Assembly: GCA_031841125.1 (NCBI GenBank)
Contig: CM063108.1
Coordinates: 55,388,122-55,452,121, forward strand
Length of the DNA stretch: 64,000 nucleotides
Reading direction: 5' to 3'
Origin: Acanthococcus lagerstroemiae
Lineage: Eukaryota; Arthropoda; Insecta; Hemiptera; Eriococcidae
Of this stretch, positions 30,274-43,639 are shown one piece after another. The position numbers and the translations under genes were made by a program. Each line of letters begins with the position of its first letter. Position 1 is the stretch's first letter. Under the pieces are notes generated by a model. The model saw nothing but the letters and a program-made list of their open reading frames with translations, did not search any database and had not been told where the DNA came from.

Positions 30274-31750
30274 GTATGTTGTAGGTTACTTCATATTTAC
30301 ATGCTCGTGTGATCTTGAACGCCAATTTTCTTGGTTGGTATGGGATTCACGAAAAAAAAAAAACAACAAAACATAGATATCATTTTTGTAAAGAATTTTA
30401 CGATCTTTAATTTTGGTAAGGAATATTTTTACCTATAACTCAATTTTAAGCTAGATACAAGCCAAAGACTGTTTCCGGGGGCACTTTTTGGACTCTGGGG
30501 GTCATGCTCACACCGGGGGAGGGGGGAAATTACGGGGCTTTTCCGACGAGGGTACTAAACAATCGTACCAAGTTTCAGCTGTGCTTCAATTAATTCCATC
30601 AAACACCTCTTTTTAGCTAATTCTCCTGGACTACCACTTATTCGAATACAGTGTCCTTTTCTTTTGAGACACTTCAGTTTTCTCTCTTTTCCGATACGAC
30701 AATCCGTAATTGTTGCGGCAAAACGGCCTAAGTCAGTCTTTTTTTTTTCTTTCTTTTTTTTTTTTTTTTTTTACATCGCCGTACTTTTATCAGACCTGTA
30801 TCCCTAGCAATGTGTGAAAGGTGGAGTTGTATGTAGAAAGGCTGTCTTTAACTGATCCGCCGAAGTTCATCACAGCACGTGCGGTCTATCTAAGGGGATA
30901 CTGCTTTTCTTCGTTCCCCACATGTTTCGTTTTTTGACTTAGGCGTTTTTGGAAATACACTATTGGAGTGAATAACCAAGGTTCATAATAAAAATGACGA
31001 AGTCGACAATGTTTTCATTATGAACCAAGTCTTTTCTAGCTGAATCCTGAGATGGTTATTGGTGAATGGCATTATTTTGAGAGAAATTATATTATAAAGA
31101 TTACTGGGATTCCGATACCTTAGTCTCTGCGAGTGTGCTGTTCACGCCGCTAACGCTGAACCTTTAACCGCCAGTCTGAATAATTATCGGTTAAAAAAAA
31201 GAAATGACTGCTGGTATCAAAGATCTTGGAAATTTGGATCCTGTGAATCCAGGCTTCTGGAAAAAAATAGCAATTATTAAATTTTAACAATCAACGTCCC
31301 ATGAAGATCCAAATTACAAGAAGTTAAGGGGGGACCAATTTGTAAAACACCTTGTGTGAAATAGAAACACGCTAAAAAGTCGCTTTGGTACGTCCGTGCA
31401 TATGGACGGTCCATGTGTGGCACTCGAGACGCCGCGATACCCATTTCGCCACCAATGCGCCGAATTCTTTCGTATCAATTCGAGCGAAATTGTGGCCGGA
31501 TCCGGTGCCCTCGACGACATTGGCCCAACAAAATTTCACCGTTTCGTAGTTCAAACAGGAAACAAGGCGCGATGTGTTCCCGCGTGCACGCCGAGTTACG
31601 TCTCTAAAATCGCCAACTAATCGAGTTATGTCACTTGTTCGACCGTTTAAAACAATATAACGCTCTGTTATTTAACCAGTTATAAAGAAAAAGAAGAAAA
31701 AAATTAAATAATAACAACCAGTTAGGACGTGCTACTTTTAAGTCGTACCA
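30274..31750. other. unassigned intergenic DNA
   Basis: Contains a long T-rich run (30739-30772) and, from about 31380, a CpG-rich non-coding stretch leading into the candidate promoter. No gene recognised. Confidence 0.4.
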
Positions 31751-31759
31751 TTAATCGAG

Positions 31760-32130
31760 GCACTGGAAAAAAGTAAAAGTTGCTGATCCATATTGGCGGG
31801 CGGGCGCTCGCATCGTGGAAGCGCTCCCAAGCTTTTTGATACTCGATGTGAGCGCAGTGTGAGAAATGATCATCAGACGAGACCGCACAGCCGATTCCGA
31901 CATCCTCACCTCAATCGAATTACAACGTTCCGGTTATGCGGTCGTAGTTCGTGTCTGATTATTTGATTTCGACTCTCCGGTACTCGCGTACACCGGATCC
32001 GTACCGATTAGTTTCGAGCCATCGTATAGTGATCGTGTTTGGTCGGTTCGCAAGGTTCGACATTTCGTACCGTAGTTTCGAGAAAAACAGTGATTTTCAC
32101 GAAAATTCAGACCTCGTTGGCGAGTGCCAG
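31760..32130 (+). promoter_or_regulatory. CpG-rich promoter zone and candidate 5' non-coding exon
   Basis: CpG density rises sharply above the AT-rich surroundings and the sequence is free of repeats. A strong donor (GCCAG|gtacgt) at 32131 ends what looks like an untranslated first exon, since ATG-started frames here are short. The first coding exon with a 21-base leader at 45469 would be the natural acceptor partner, giving a 13.3-kb intron. The pairing is inference. The transcription start was not located. Confidence 0.4.
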
Positions 32131-32890
32131 GTACGTTGACCTTTCATCGCGATTAAACGCCTCCAAATATTGTAAAAATTGCCGGCTGGCTCAGCCTCGA
32201 AAGTGTGGGAGAACCGTTGGTTGAAGGGTTGAAAACGAAGTCGCAGAATATCTGTAAGATGGCAATCGCCGTATTTAAAATGCTTGGGCACCGTTTTATG
32301 GTTCGAGTTGTTTTTAATTTTATTCGCCAGGTTGAGCTCGTCGAAACGAGTATCTATATGTGCTCTTGATGTGCAGCCGAAGTAAATAAAACAACTTTGG
32401 GGATCAGATAAGTGTCAAATGCCCTAACTCCTTGCCCCCACTATTTTTACGAAAAATGCTTGTTTTACCTTTCATTGAAAAGTGTGATCCGTGTGCATCT
32501 AAGCAAATAAAACGATTGCTATTGGGGTATCGGAAAAGTACCAAACGTCCTAACCCCCCCCCCCACAATTTTTACTAAAAATGGTCACTTTACCCTTCAA
32601 TGAAAGGTTTGATCCGCGTGCATAAAATGATGTAATAAAATTCTTACAAGTGCAGGGCGACCACTTGGTCATTTTTTCCCATTTTGTCATCTAAGATCAT
32701 TTTTCCTCTAAAACGGTAATTTAGGTCACTTTTGGGGTGTCTCCTTCAAATTCTGAAAATTCTGTTTTTTTCCCCTGTATTCGGTGCTTCCGCTGTGCAG
32801 TGTAAATGAAATTGAAATTCAATTTTTGGGCAGATCACAGCAAAAACTTACAACGCAACTTTAGCTAGTCAATTGTTTCTGAAAAGGACA

Positions 32891-33120
32891 CAGTGGCGTA
32901 GCCAGGGAGCGAAGGGGGCAAGTACCCCCTTCCCAAGGCACCTGAAATTGAATTTGAAACACGTTTTTCGAAAAATGTTTACTCGAGCAGTAATTTTACC
33001 TTAATTTTTCATGAAATAGTACTCTAATATCGGCAATTTTTAAAAAATTCCTCAATTTTCGACTCTTTCTCTCTTGAAAATCTTATTTCGCCCCCTCCCC
33101 TCTTCCCCCTTTGGGAAAAC
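32891..33120 (+). mobile_element. repeat beginning CAGTGGCGTAGCCAGGG
   Basis: The left end cagtggcgtagccagggagc followed by a short GC-rich hairpin (gggggcaagtaccccctt) is typical of hAT-type MITE ends. A matching right end was not found, so it is truncated or diverged. Another isolated end (cagtggcgtagcg) is at 34734. Confidence 0.4.
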
Positions 33121-34479
33121 GAATATTATTCAAAAATTGAGTGCGTGGGTAAAATGAACTGACGAAGCGAGATGAAAATCGAATTTTGTGTTACTCTTTA
33201 TTTAGCCCCATTTGTTTAAAAATTCAAGGTTTTTGTGGCTCGGGTGATTGAAATTATTTATGATGACAGGTAGTGTGTAAAAAGAGAAGCATGAAAAAGA
33301 AGGAAAACATTGCAAATGGTTTCCAATCCTCGCAAATTTTTGGTAATTTTTCCAAATTTAATAAGGTCATTTTTCAGTTTTTTCCCCCTGAAATTTCGAG
33401 TGATTACCCTGCAAGTGCTATATGGTCCCCTCCTAGTTTAGATAGAAAAAAATCAAATTGCTCCTGGTTAGATAGAAAAAAATCGAATTTCTGGTCCCCA
33501 TTAGTCGATCCTTTGGGTAACGGGGGTCTACATTTCAGCTATACCAAAAACACACCCAAGAACTAAATACATTTCAAAATTCACTCAGCATTAATACAAG
33601 ATTGATCATTTCAACTAATGCGGGAATCTAGTGGTTGAAATAACTTAAAGTTGTACCCCTCCCCCCCCCATTTTCTTCTTTTCTTTCATACAGTAATACT
33701 GTTCAAAAGTAGTAGACAAACATTATATATTTTGTACTTTAAAATATGAACGTCTTTATATTTTTTTATTTTTAACAAAAAGTTACTCAGTGTATAGGTA
33801 GTTTATGTGTTGTACGTTCAAACAATTAACATAATAGAGAGAAATTTAAATATTGGAAACTGAAATAATAGGGAGCGAATTTTTGAGTTGAAATAATCCG
33901 AAGTCGAGATAATCGAGGTTGAAATAATTGAGCTTGTATTGTCTATCTAGGAATTTAGTTGCTTTCAGGTATCATTTTTCAAAAGAGTGAATAGTTAGTT
34001 TCCTACACCGTACTTGGGTCAATTCAAAAGTGAGAATATTTTGTTACGAGCAAATTTTGGATCCCAACTTTCGATTTTTTAAAATTATCTTCTTTTTTTT
34101 TGGGGGGGGGGGGCTCATTGAGGTTACAAAATAATATTCGCAACAAATTCGGCCAATGCCATTCATCAGACAAAACAGTCAACGTCTTCTGAATGAAAAA
34201 GCATAGGGAAAGGGCCATCGTTGTGGATATTACACTCTTGTCTCAGTACCTGTTATATTATAAATTTTTGTTTCAAGTTATTTGTCCCAATGAAATGGTA
34301 TTATTATTCAGACACCAAACCCACCAAAGAGGGAAGCCAAGTCCCCTTCTATTCCAACATAAAACCTGGGAGGGGGAGGGGGTCCCCTAAATTTTTGGAA
34401 TTAGAAATTCTGAAGTACTGAATTCTCTAAAAGGCAGGAAATTTGCGGGCCTCTAAAAAAAAAACTCCGCTTTGAAAAC

Positions 34480-34705
34480 AGCCGCGGAAGCATTAACACC
34501 CTTCTTGTCAGCTCTCTTTAATCAATTCCTGGAAACTAGCTCCTCACCGGGCCAGTAGCAGCTTTCGGAGATAATACTACTTCACAAAAAATGTGACAGG
34601 AGCAACCCTTTAATAATTACAGACCTATCAGCCTAACCTCATATCTTGGCAAAGTTTTCCTAAATCTATTAAAAGATAGAGCTGATGGAAAAGGACGATG
34701 GAAGC
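34480..34705 (+). pseudogene. LINE reverse transcriptase fragment
   Basis: Plus-strand frames read FLSALFNQFLETSSSPG, then a gap, then YRPISLTSYLGKVFLNLLKD, matching the N-Y-R-P-I-S-L-x-S-x-x-G-K-x-x-E-x-x-L block of Jockey/R1/L2-type RTs. About 75 codons with a stop and frame changes. Confidence 0.7.
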
Positions 34706-35819
34706 CTATAGGCCCGGAATTGGGCGCATTCAGTGGCGTAGCGACTTACCTGCGCCGCGGACTCGAGTCCAAAGGTGTAATAAATAATAAATAAATAAAA
34801 ATTATTTAGAAAGATTGAAAGTATAATATTATATTAAGACGTTCAATTAACTGTCAGTGACTTTCACACTTCCAGAAGGGATGGTGTTTAAAATTCTGTT
34901 ACTAGGATTTTCAGTCCGTTATCATAGTCAGTCTTCGACTGGTGCAAAGATATGTGTCTTGTTCATCTTTCAGCGTAACAAATGGCAATACTGATACAGT
35001 TTTGATCCCTAAACACGATGATCCAGGTGCCAGGTCGACTATTTAAAAAATTCCCTGGCAGGAGAAATCCTTATCCGTGAAGCTGTTTGTCCGTAATCGT
35101 AGATATAATCGCCATGTCTGTCGTCGACTCGTCGTGAACTAAAGTCATCCCCTCCCTACATTTTGATGCCTCTGCCCCGTAAATCTGTTGAATTTTCTCT
35201 ACTACATGTAAACTAAGTATTATGGGGAGGGGTGTTAAAGGAAAAGAAATCCCACCTTAATATTCTCAGGTTGTGGGGAATAACCCACTGTAACGAAACC
35301 CTTATCCGGGGGGGGGTGACCTCAAAAGAGGGTGGAGAATGATGAAAAATTAAAGTTTGAGATAGGGCTCGGTTTATGGGTTTTCGGGTACCACATGAAG
35401 AGGTGGGCATAAAATTTTCAGGAGTGGATTGGCCGTGTAATTTATTGGAAAATTTCTCGGTGGACTGGTCGTCTGACCCATAAGATTTGGGACAGAAGTG
35501 ATTTGGGATTTGGGTCGATACAATAGCCTTTTCTCGGTGTCTTTGGGCCCCAATCCGTCTATGAAAATATTAGTTATTCTTTCGAAATGGTAATTAGACT
35601 TATAGATTTTGATAATCATTGAATTCAATTCTGACGTTACTTTTTACAGTATCACAGCATGCGCGGATGTCAAAAATTTGTCATTTGGCCGAGATAATGT
35701 TCGATTTGCATGTTTACAGAGTTTCCAAACACGAATTTCTGAATTTCAGTAAAATTACCGAATTCTGCAAGTCAAATATTATCTTTTATAAGAACGACTA
35801 GCAATTCACTCCCACTCCG

Positions 35820-36035
35820 TCCAGTGCTGCACCAGGTGGTTGAATGTAAAAATCCCCCCTCCCCAGAATCGGGTTCAGTGACCTCAAAAACCTATAAATC
35901 AAATTAAATCCTAAAAAATATTTTATTTCGCTCCCTGCAGTGGTACTTTAGTGGGTCGAATGTAAAAATAACCCCTAAATTGGATCCAGCGTTCTCTAAA
36001 ACCTGTAAATGAAGCCTTATCAAAATTTCAATTTT
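35820..36035 (+). repeat. two-unit degenerate tandem repeat
   Basis: Units starting near 35838 and 35952 share 'gtcgaatgtaaaaat', 'c(g/c)gggttca/tggatccag' and 'acctgtaaat(g/c)' landmarks. The period is about 115 bp. Wording resembles the array at 37225-37740, so they may be one family. Confidence 0.5.
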
Positions 36036-37224
36036 TCATCATTCTTCCCTTTTGAAACCACTTCCCAAGGGTTATTAACTCACATAGGGAAATGAAATTA
36101 TTTCATTGTTGATCTATATCGAGTGAACTTTCGAAGTCCGAGAGAAAGAATTTTTAACGCCGTTATAGGAACTTCGAGAAAAATAATTCGTTAAAAATGT
36201 CGAACTCCACGTATTTCTCCATTTGACGGGGAGGAGGCTTGAGGCACGTCTTCCCCTTATCCAGTCGACCTGAAACTTTGCACTTTGCAGAAATTTCATT
36301 TTATTTTATGTAACCCAATTTGGGAGAGGAGGAGGGGTCTCGTATAAAATTCGAAAGAAAAAATTGACCTAAAGTAAATAAAGGCCACTCTACAACACAC
36401 CCTCTAAGCGAATTTCATTTTCATTTACTTCGTTGTTCCAGAACATGGTCCTCGTTAACCGCTGATCCCCAGTAGACGTCGATCTGCTTCAATGAAGATC
36501 AGTTGAAATATGGTAAACTTATTTTCTCACATTGCTCATAACTATCGAATTGAAAACGTCCAACCTTCTCAGAGTGATGGAACTAACACGATCTATGTGT
36601 AAAAATCGGTGGTGGGAAGGGGTAGAAACACCAGAGTTTGACATTGACTTCCCAAAAAAGTAGATTAATGTTTGAGTGAGATTTCATGCAAAACTCTAAT
36701 ATTATTAGGTCGCAAAAGTAAGTACCTTTCAAAAATTTTTGCTGGTATGGAAAGAAAAATTCCTTGTTTCATTGTATGGAACAAACAAAACATTTTTACA
36801 GCTATTTAGTTCAGAGTAATACAGTCTGTCGAATCTGAATCCACCCCTCCCTCACCATCCAAAGAAAGAAGAAAAAAAAGCATATGGCTGACTAGGCATG
36901 GTCCTTATTTTCGATTATTAATTTTTCAAAGGAACACCCTCTAGATAGGTTCCATGTATTTCTAAAAAAATTTCTGCAAAGTCTGAGCGAAATCTCATGT
37001 GAATAGCCATACCGCAAAGGGGCAGCTAGTCTTACGGGGAATTTTTTTTTTTTTTGCAAACTCGGGTTTTACAATCGTAGAATCGCTGAATCATAGGCGC
37101 AAATGAGGCCCCCATTCTCTAGAAGCTCCCAAAAATCTGGAAAATTATACAAGCGAATGAATTTTTAGCACTATTTTGATATATGTTAGCCCCCATGAGC
37201 CCTCCTTTCTGAGTCGACTGTTTG

Positions 37225-37740
37225 CGCTTATGGCTGAATCCATTTCTGAGGTACTTTCTCCCCTCTTCTACCCCTCAGTTGCCACAAGGAGTAATTTTCA
37301 GTTACCTCAACTTTCAAGTTCTTTACGTTTATAACAGAGTTTTTGTGTTGCTGAATTCATTTCTGGGACCCTCTTCTCCCTCCCTCCGACCTTTCAGTGG
37401 CCACGAGAGGCCAATTACTCCAATTTCCAAGTTGTTTACATTTAAAACAAGATTTTGTGGTCATTGAACTCATTTCTGTGGTTCTTTTCCTCGTTCCCCC
37501 AGCCCTTTGTTGAGCTAGCGTTGAATGACCTCTATGAATTTGACATTATTTAATGCTACCGCCGCCGGGTGGTGCCTGAAGAACTGAAGGGACGAGGAAA
37601 ATGACCCCAAATGAATCCATCGGCCTACAAGGTCTTGTTTTAAAATAAAGTACTTGGAAATTAAAGTAATTGTAGATTACCCCATGTGGCGCCTGGCCGG
37701 TTGAGATGAAGGGAAAAAGCACCCCAGAAATCGATTTAGC
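37225..37740. repeat. degenerate array: two and a half direct units plus an inverted unit
   Basis: Direct units of about 112 bp begin near 37231, 37346 and 37456 (shared: 'ctga(a)t(t/c)catttctg', 'cagt(g/t)gccac', 'aa(g/c)ttctttac'). A reverse-complement unit lies at about 37620-37740 ('tcttgttttaaa', 'cttggaaatt', 'cagaaatcgattt'). Non-coding. Confidence 0.65.
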
Positions 37741-37744
37741 GATC

Positions 37745-39050
37745 CTTAAGAGCTATATTTAAGAAAAAAGAAGGATCCATACGGGAAGATATTCCAGTTG
37801 CTTAGAATTCGAAATAGTCATGTACTTAAAATCAGTATTAATTCCCATGGGAACTTCAACCCCTTTGTTGCACGGGTTTACCTATTTTTCTCAAACTTTG
37901 CAGACATTTTTCATTAATACATGGAATTGAACTGAGAGATACGTTGACCGGAAATATAAATTTTTTCATCAAACGCAAACAAGAACCACCCTAAAATGCA
38001 CACAATGATCGTAGGTATTTACTAAGATATTTAAATATAATTTATAGCTTCGTTTTACATTGAGGGTTAATACATTTTCGTAAGGATAAGAGAGTCGTAA
38101 AAATTGATCGTAAACTTATAATTTGACATAGATAACAGTTTTTCGAAGCAAGTTCACGAGGCTAGGTACTAAAATGGCTTAATTGATGTAAATGAGAGAA
38201 TGGGGTCGATATTGTAGGACTTAAAAGTCTTTAAAGGAGCACAGCCGGCGCGAATAAATGTCCGTGTTTGTAGAGAGGGCAGCTGCTAATACACCTATTA
38301 AAAGCTTTCAAATATCAACTGACGATATGCATTTTCATTTTTCAAATCTGCCAATCGAGACTTCATTGACGAAAAGGGGGAAAGAAATGTTAGTTTTTCT
38401 ACTTGGAAAATGTTACTGTAGTTGACAGTAAAAATGTTGGTGTTGGCAAGGGAAAAAGGAAGGAAGGTCTTTGCTTTTTAAATTTTGCCCATCGAACAAT
38501 GTTATCAGCAAATTGGAATTTTCTAGGAGAAAAAAATTATTCTTTCAGCTATGTTGACGTAGCCTCTAATTTTTGTTCGTTCTCACTTCCCCGAACAAGT
38601 TTACCTTGGTAGCCTCTGTTATACCCCCTTGTCCCTTCGGATATTTCCTTACGTGCCGACTGGCTACTGGACTCGTAGTGAGAAAAATTTTCAACAAAAA
38701 TTATTAGAAATTCTAGCGAAGTCTCTAATATCTTCAGTAATTCACGTACCCTTCAACTTCAAATTATAGTAACATTTACTAGATTCTGGTAAATATTACT
38801 GTAATTATTCTAGTAAAGTTGAAGAATAGAATTGCGATAATTTTTAGCAAAATTTAGTAAAAATTACTGCAGTTTGATGTTCAAGAGTGCTAAAAATCGG
38901 AGACTTACTGAAATTTGTAGTAATTTTTCTCACAATTCTTTTTTAGTGTGGCTGAAAATCCAAAGATTAACAAATATCTTAAAATATTCATTAGAAATTT
39001 GCTCACCCTCGTTATCTCTCCTCCTCCTACAGAAACGCCAAGATCTGAAG
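37745..39050. other. unassigned DNA within the large intron
   Basis: No gene. A patch at 38760-38940 repeats 'tagtaaa(a)attact' variants in both orientations. Confidence 0.35.
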
Positions 39051-39054
39051 CTGA

Positions 39055-39175
39055 CAGACGGATAAATAGACAGACAGATAGGTTATCTACAGTCAGCCGG
39101 ACAGAACGATAAACTGGCAATCAGATAGATTGACAAGACAAACAGACAGATAATTAGACAGATAGATAGCTAGAT
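39055..39175 (+). repeat. GACA/GATA microsatellite
   Basis: Irregular tetranucleotide runs of gaca and gata (gacagacagatag, gatagatagc) mixed with point changes. Confidence 0.8.
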
Positions 39176-40357
39176 AAGTTACCAATTAGATGGATGAAAA
39201 GCAAGGCCCTGATCATGGGGTTAACAGCAGAGGTAGATTTTGCAGCAAAACAGACAGAGGTCAAGTCTCCTCACACTTCCTGTTTTCGAAAGTGACCCCC
39301 CCCCTTCTATTCACGATGACCTGAAGATAACTTCATTAAGTGTCCGACCTCAAATAGAATGGCTGGTTAAACTTGAATTTATCAAATCCTATTGAATTAG
39401 ATGAATGCAGATCGCAAAAATTACATCCATCAGATTTTTTTAAAGTTGAATTAGTTATAAAATTTTATGAGGGTTTCTGCAGTGGGAAGAACCAGCTGGA
39501 GCTGATTGCCGTACTCCGCGCTAGTAGAATTATCACATTAACTTTCCTCTTATTCGCTGTATTTGGGTGCAAAAATCCTCTAAAAATTGATCACGCTACG
39601 GTCTATGAAGGTACGTTATTCTGATATCATGAATTTGGTGATCCTGAAATTACTTACATCCAGATTCAAAACTATTTATTGAACTTTTTAAATCACCAAA
39701 ACTAGTATTCTAAATAACTGCGAAGTTAAGGGTTCGGGTCCTATCCCCCCTAAATCCGATGCTGTGTAAGACAGCCTGGAAATAGTGACAAAATTAAGAC
39801 ATTATCAAAATACTTGCAAAATGGCGAAATGAGGACTGTTGATCCCCCACCTTGAAAACTCACCAGTTAGCACTGTTAAATAGAGACATTCTTTTTACTG
39901 GTAAGAGAATTTATAGAACATTTTCACGTTAATAATCTGAAATGTATTTGCAAAATTCAAATTCCCCTCCCCTTTCCTCCAAAAAAGTGCATTTGGTGCG
40001 TCCTTTCGTGTGATCTGCCAAATTCCAGAGTTTCACGCTCATCTCTCGTAAATCTAGGATAGTAACCAGTCTCTTGAGTATTAAGAAGGGTTAATTAGAA
40101 CGGAAACAGGGTTACTTGTGTTAGGGTGGGCAAATTAGGACGCATACAGGGAATAAATGTTCTGTTTTTCGAAAGGGACAATATTTTTCCCAGGTGGAGC
40201 CGTATCCTTTTGTTTAGCCCACCCTGTGGCTACAGTCCTACGTAAATTAGCCGAGTTGTAGATGAAGAAAATATTTTATACCAACTGTACTTCGTAAAAT
40301 AAGGTATCGCTCTGGGGCTCCAAGTTTCCCTTTCCGCCCTATAACCTAGTTCTTTAA

Positions 40358-40747
40358 TACTGTATTTCCAGGAATATAAGCCGCCATGGCTTATAAGCCG
40401 CAGGCAAGATTTGAGAACGCTCAAAAAAAAAAGAATTTACTCGGAATATGAGCCGCAGGAAAATTTCACTCTCACTCGAGGAAAAGTCCGACTCGTCTTC
40501 GTGTCCACCGTCTTCGCTTTCTCCACCATTTCTGGTGGAATTTTCCCCCATGTCAAGCTCAAGTTTGTATAATGGCGTTCAATGAGTTGCCTTCCCCATT
40601 AACAAGAAGGAGTCCTAAATACCATTTTTCGTTCGAAGGAATTTCGAACTGGCGTATAAGCCGCCCTCGCATATAAGCCGCTCCCCAGATTTGAGAAGCT
40701 CAAAATCAAAAAAAAAAGGTGCGGCTTATATTCCCGGAAATACGGTA
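40358..40747. mobile_element. MITE with TACYGTATTTCC ends
   Basis: The left end tactgtatttccaggaatat plus aagccgc and the right end gcggcttatattcccggaaa plus tacggta are inverted over 27 bases with two mismatches. The interior repeats 'ataagccgc' several times in both halves. If the terminal TA is the duplicated target it fits a Tc1/mariner-type element. 390 bp, non-coding. Confidence 0.8.
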
Positions 40748-40749
40748 CG

Positions 40750-43639
40750 TTTGTAAGAAAATATTTAACTTAGATACAGTAAAATTTAAAACTTTATCAT
40801 CTCGAAATTAACCGACTTATTTTCCGATGTATCTTATGTTTGGTTCTCCCTTGGACTCACTTGTGACCTAATTTCCTTTCAAAAAACAATATCCAGAGAA
40901 TCGGATGTGGGTCATTCTCTGAAAAACATGAAAATACGCTCTTCATTTTTACAAAATTTGAACTATTGAATAATGAAATTTTTTTTATGCTCACTCCTTG
41001 GGGATGCATAATAGAACATTCTTACAACACTCGAACTTCTTAAATCTCAGTCGAGTCATTCGTCATAACATCAAATACGACTTTGCATGACGATTGACAA
41101 AAATGATTGCCCATGACGGATGACGATTTCAGGAAAATGGTGAGTCTGAACCCAGGTTTTTATGTTACAGAAAAGTGAAATAGATGAGTTTCATCGGCGA
41201 TCTATTACTTACCTAAAACAAGTATATTGTTCAAGTTTTCATTATCTTACATGACCGCGCACAAGTGTCCATTACTGATGACGGAAAAAGTATCAGACAC
41301 TCGCTATTTTGTCGAGATTTTGGTAATTCTTGGTTTTTCTTCGGAAGATGGAGAGAAAAACATTTGACCGGTCTTCTTATCAAAGTACTGAATCAGTCTA
41401 GCCACTTATGACCTTTTTTTTTTTTTTTGCTCGCGGATCTTGATCCCAGCTACTGTGTCTATTAGAGCCAGGAAACTATATGCTTCACTGTTACCAATCA
41501 ATCATCTCAATGCACTCCATCACAACCATGCTATCCAGTAGTACCAATACTTGTAAATATAAAAGTTATTTTCGATTATTGCGATCGAAGTTGTTTTACT
41601 CACACCCACGACGAATGACATTTTGGAACTTCATTAATTGGTTTTTCAAAATTTTTATTTCACCAAATTTGGAAAGTTGATGTTGTGGGTCACAGGGGAG
41701 ACTATTACCTATGTACAGAAAAAAAATTATCCCTCTAGCTCAGGTGGTTCCCGAGATGTAGGTGCCCACGCGAATTTTCATGGTTCAGTATTTTCAACTT
41801 CCTCCCGATATTCCAGCCCGCTCTGTAATTGAAATTTCCTTATGTATGTTTTGAATTTTTTAAATTATTTTATTAAAGGGAAATTTAGTGTCAACAATAT
41901 AGCTATTTTTTCTCAAATCAGTACCTTTTTCACAGTGAACTGGATAACTCATTCGCCGCTATCTGGATGTCCTGAAATAAACACGATTTATTTAAATTAC
42001 TTTCGAAATTTAATTGACTATGTCCTAAGGGTTGTATTTCCCGACATTTCATGTTATTCGGACTTTTTTGTTCGAAAGCAATCCAATTCTTCGTCTGAAT
42101 TGAAAACAAAATTAAAGTAGCTGACCAGCGCTGCAGAACCAGGCTGTTACCGAATATCCACCTTCTCTATATTGACATCTTCGTGAACATTTTCGTTTTC
42201 GCTTTTCATGTAATGTATTCATTTTCGAAATTCTAGTCCGTCGATCACTGTCGCCTGGCCCTTCGACCTTGTAAGGTTAACGAAGAGCTGTATTTTTATG
42301 CCACCGTGAATGAAGGCCTGCCATTATGTGAGCATTCATCCAATACCTATGTCACAATACTCCTACAAGCCTGGATGCGATTCGAAGAGGTCCTCGACAT
42401 CTTTTCGCCGCGATCTCGCGAGTCGTGCTATCCCGATGTGAAAACTCATTGCATTGCTCAACTGATCAAATTCCAGCGTATCGACTCCAGTATCAAAAAG
42501 TATCACAGGCAAGGTCACAGAAGAAAACAAGTTTTGTTACGTTTTCTCGCAAAATGATTTCACCACTCGGCAGAGTGTTTGAAGGTAATGAACCCTTTTT
42601 CGACTGATAGTGAAGTTGAGTGTCAGAAGGCTACTCAGTTGTACGAAAATTGTTTTCACGGTAAGGGACAAGTTAGATACTGTTAAGGAGTAGACCCAAC
42701 ATTAGGCGAGAGGCACTGCTCCTGTCCTTTGAGCTCACACTTGTCCCCCTTTCGAAGATTTTACTATGCAAAATCTGACGCAAAAATCGAGCGGAAGCGC
42801 ACTCTTCGCTCGTTAACTGAAAATCGAAGGTTTGAATTCTTGAGGTCCTTCAAACTGTTACTCCTTAGAAAAGCAAGCCATATTGCGTAGTTATTTATAA
42901 AAACTAAGTAACTCAACGATTGCGCAGGATGGAATTATGTTGGTCACAGTCTGGTACAGGAAAGAAATCCACGAAATTCCGAAGTTCATCAGTAAATTCG
43001 AAGTTATAAGAACAACAAAACACAGTATTGAATCGTTAATTTATGTTCTCAGTGTACTTTTAATAGTGACGTAAATTTTGAAACATATCTCTGATTTATT
43101 TTTAAGTTTCAATAGCTTATAGGTGTAAGATTCCGTACACGTAATCTTCTTCTCTCTCTATTGTCATTTCTTCGCTCTTATCGAATTGCATTTCCAACCC
43201 TGCACTCGACGCGCTCCTTCATGCAAGTCACCGTCATCGCTTACGTTTTCATTTTTCAATCCTTCACTTTTTTCAGAGCTTTCGTGCTCTGCACAACTCG
43301 CTTTCTCGCCGCTTTCGCTGCTACTTCGTATTTACCGCAAAACGACTTCTGTTTTGAATTCTTTTTAATAAAAGCATTCTTTCTAGTCTGTTTTGCCTCT
43401 CATTTGAGATTCCGCCCGTGAATCTTATATAGGTACCTCATCAAACACAAAACTTGAAAAAAAAAGTTGTATAATTTATTTTTCTCGAGAACTCTTTCAA
43501 AAATCGTAAATCGACTACATTTTGTTTGCCTTATTAAAAGAAATCGCAACATGGGGTGTCCTACTTTGTGACTTCGGATGAAAATTTTCCGCATTCTTAA
43601 CGAATTTCTAAACGTAGACCATATAACCCTTTGTTTCTC
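40750..43639. other. unassigned DNA within the large intron
   Basis: Includes a GC-richer open stretch at 42230-42560 with no recognisable protein, a T-run at 41408-41427, and a hydrophobic open frame at 43161-43420 ending near an AATAAA-like motif. None is supported as a gene. Confidence 0.35.

Noticed and set aside
31372..31620. Three overlapping open frames in the CpG-rich stretch upstream of 31760
   Set aside because: All three frames are open because of base composition; no codon bias or similarity favours one.
42230..42560. An 83-codon open frame that looks partly coding
   Set aside because: No similarity, no convincing splice sites, and an overlapping frame is equally long.
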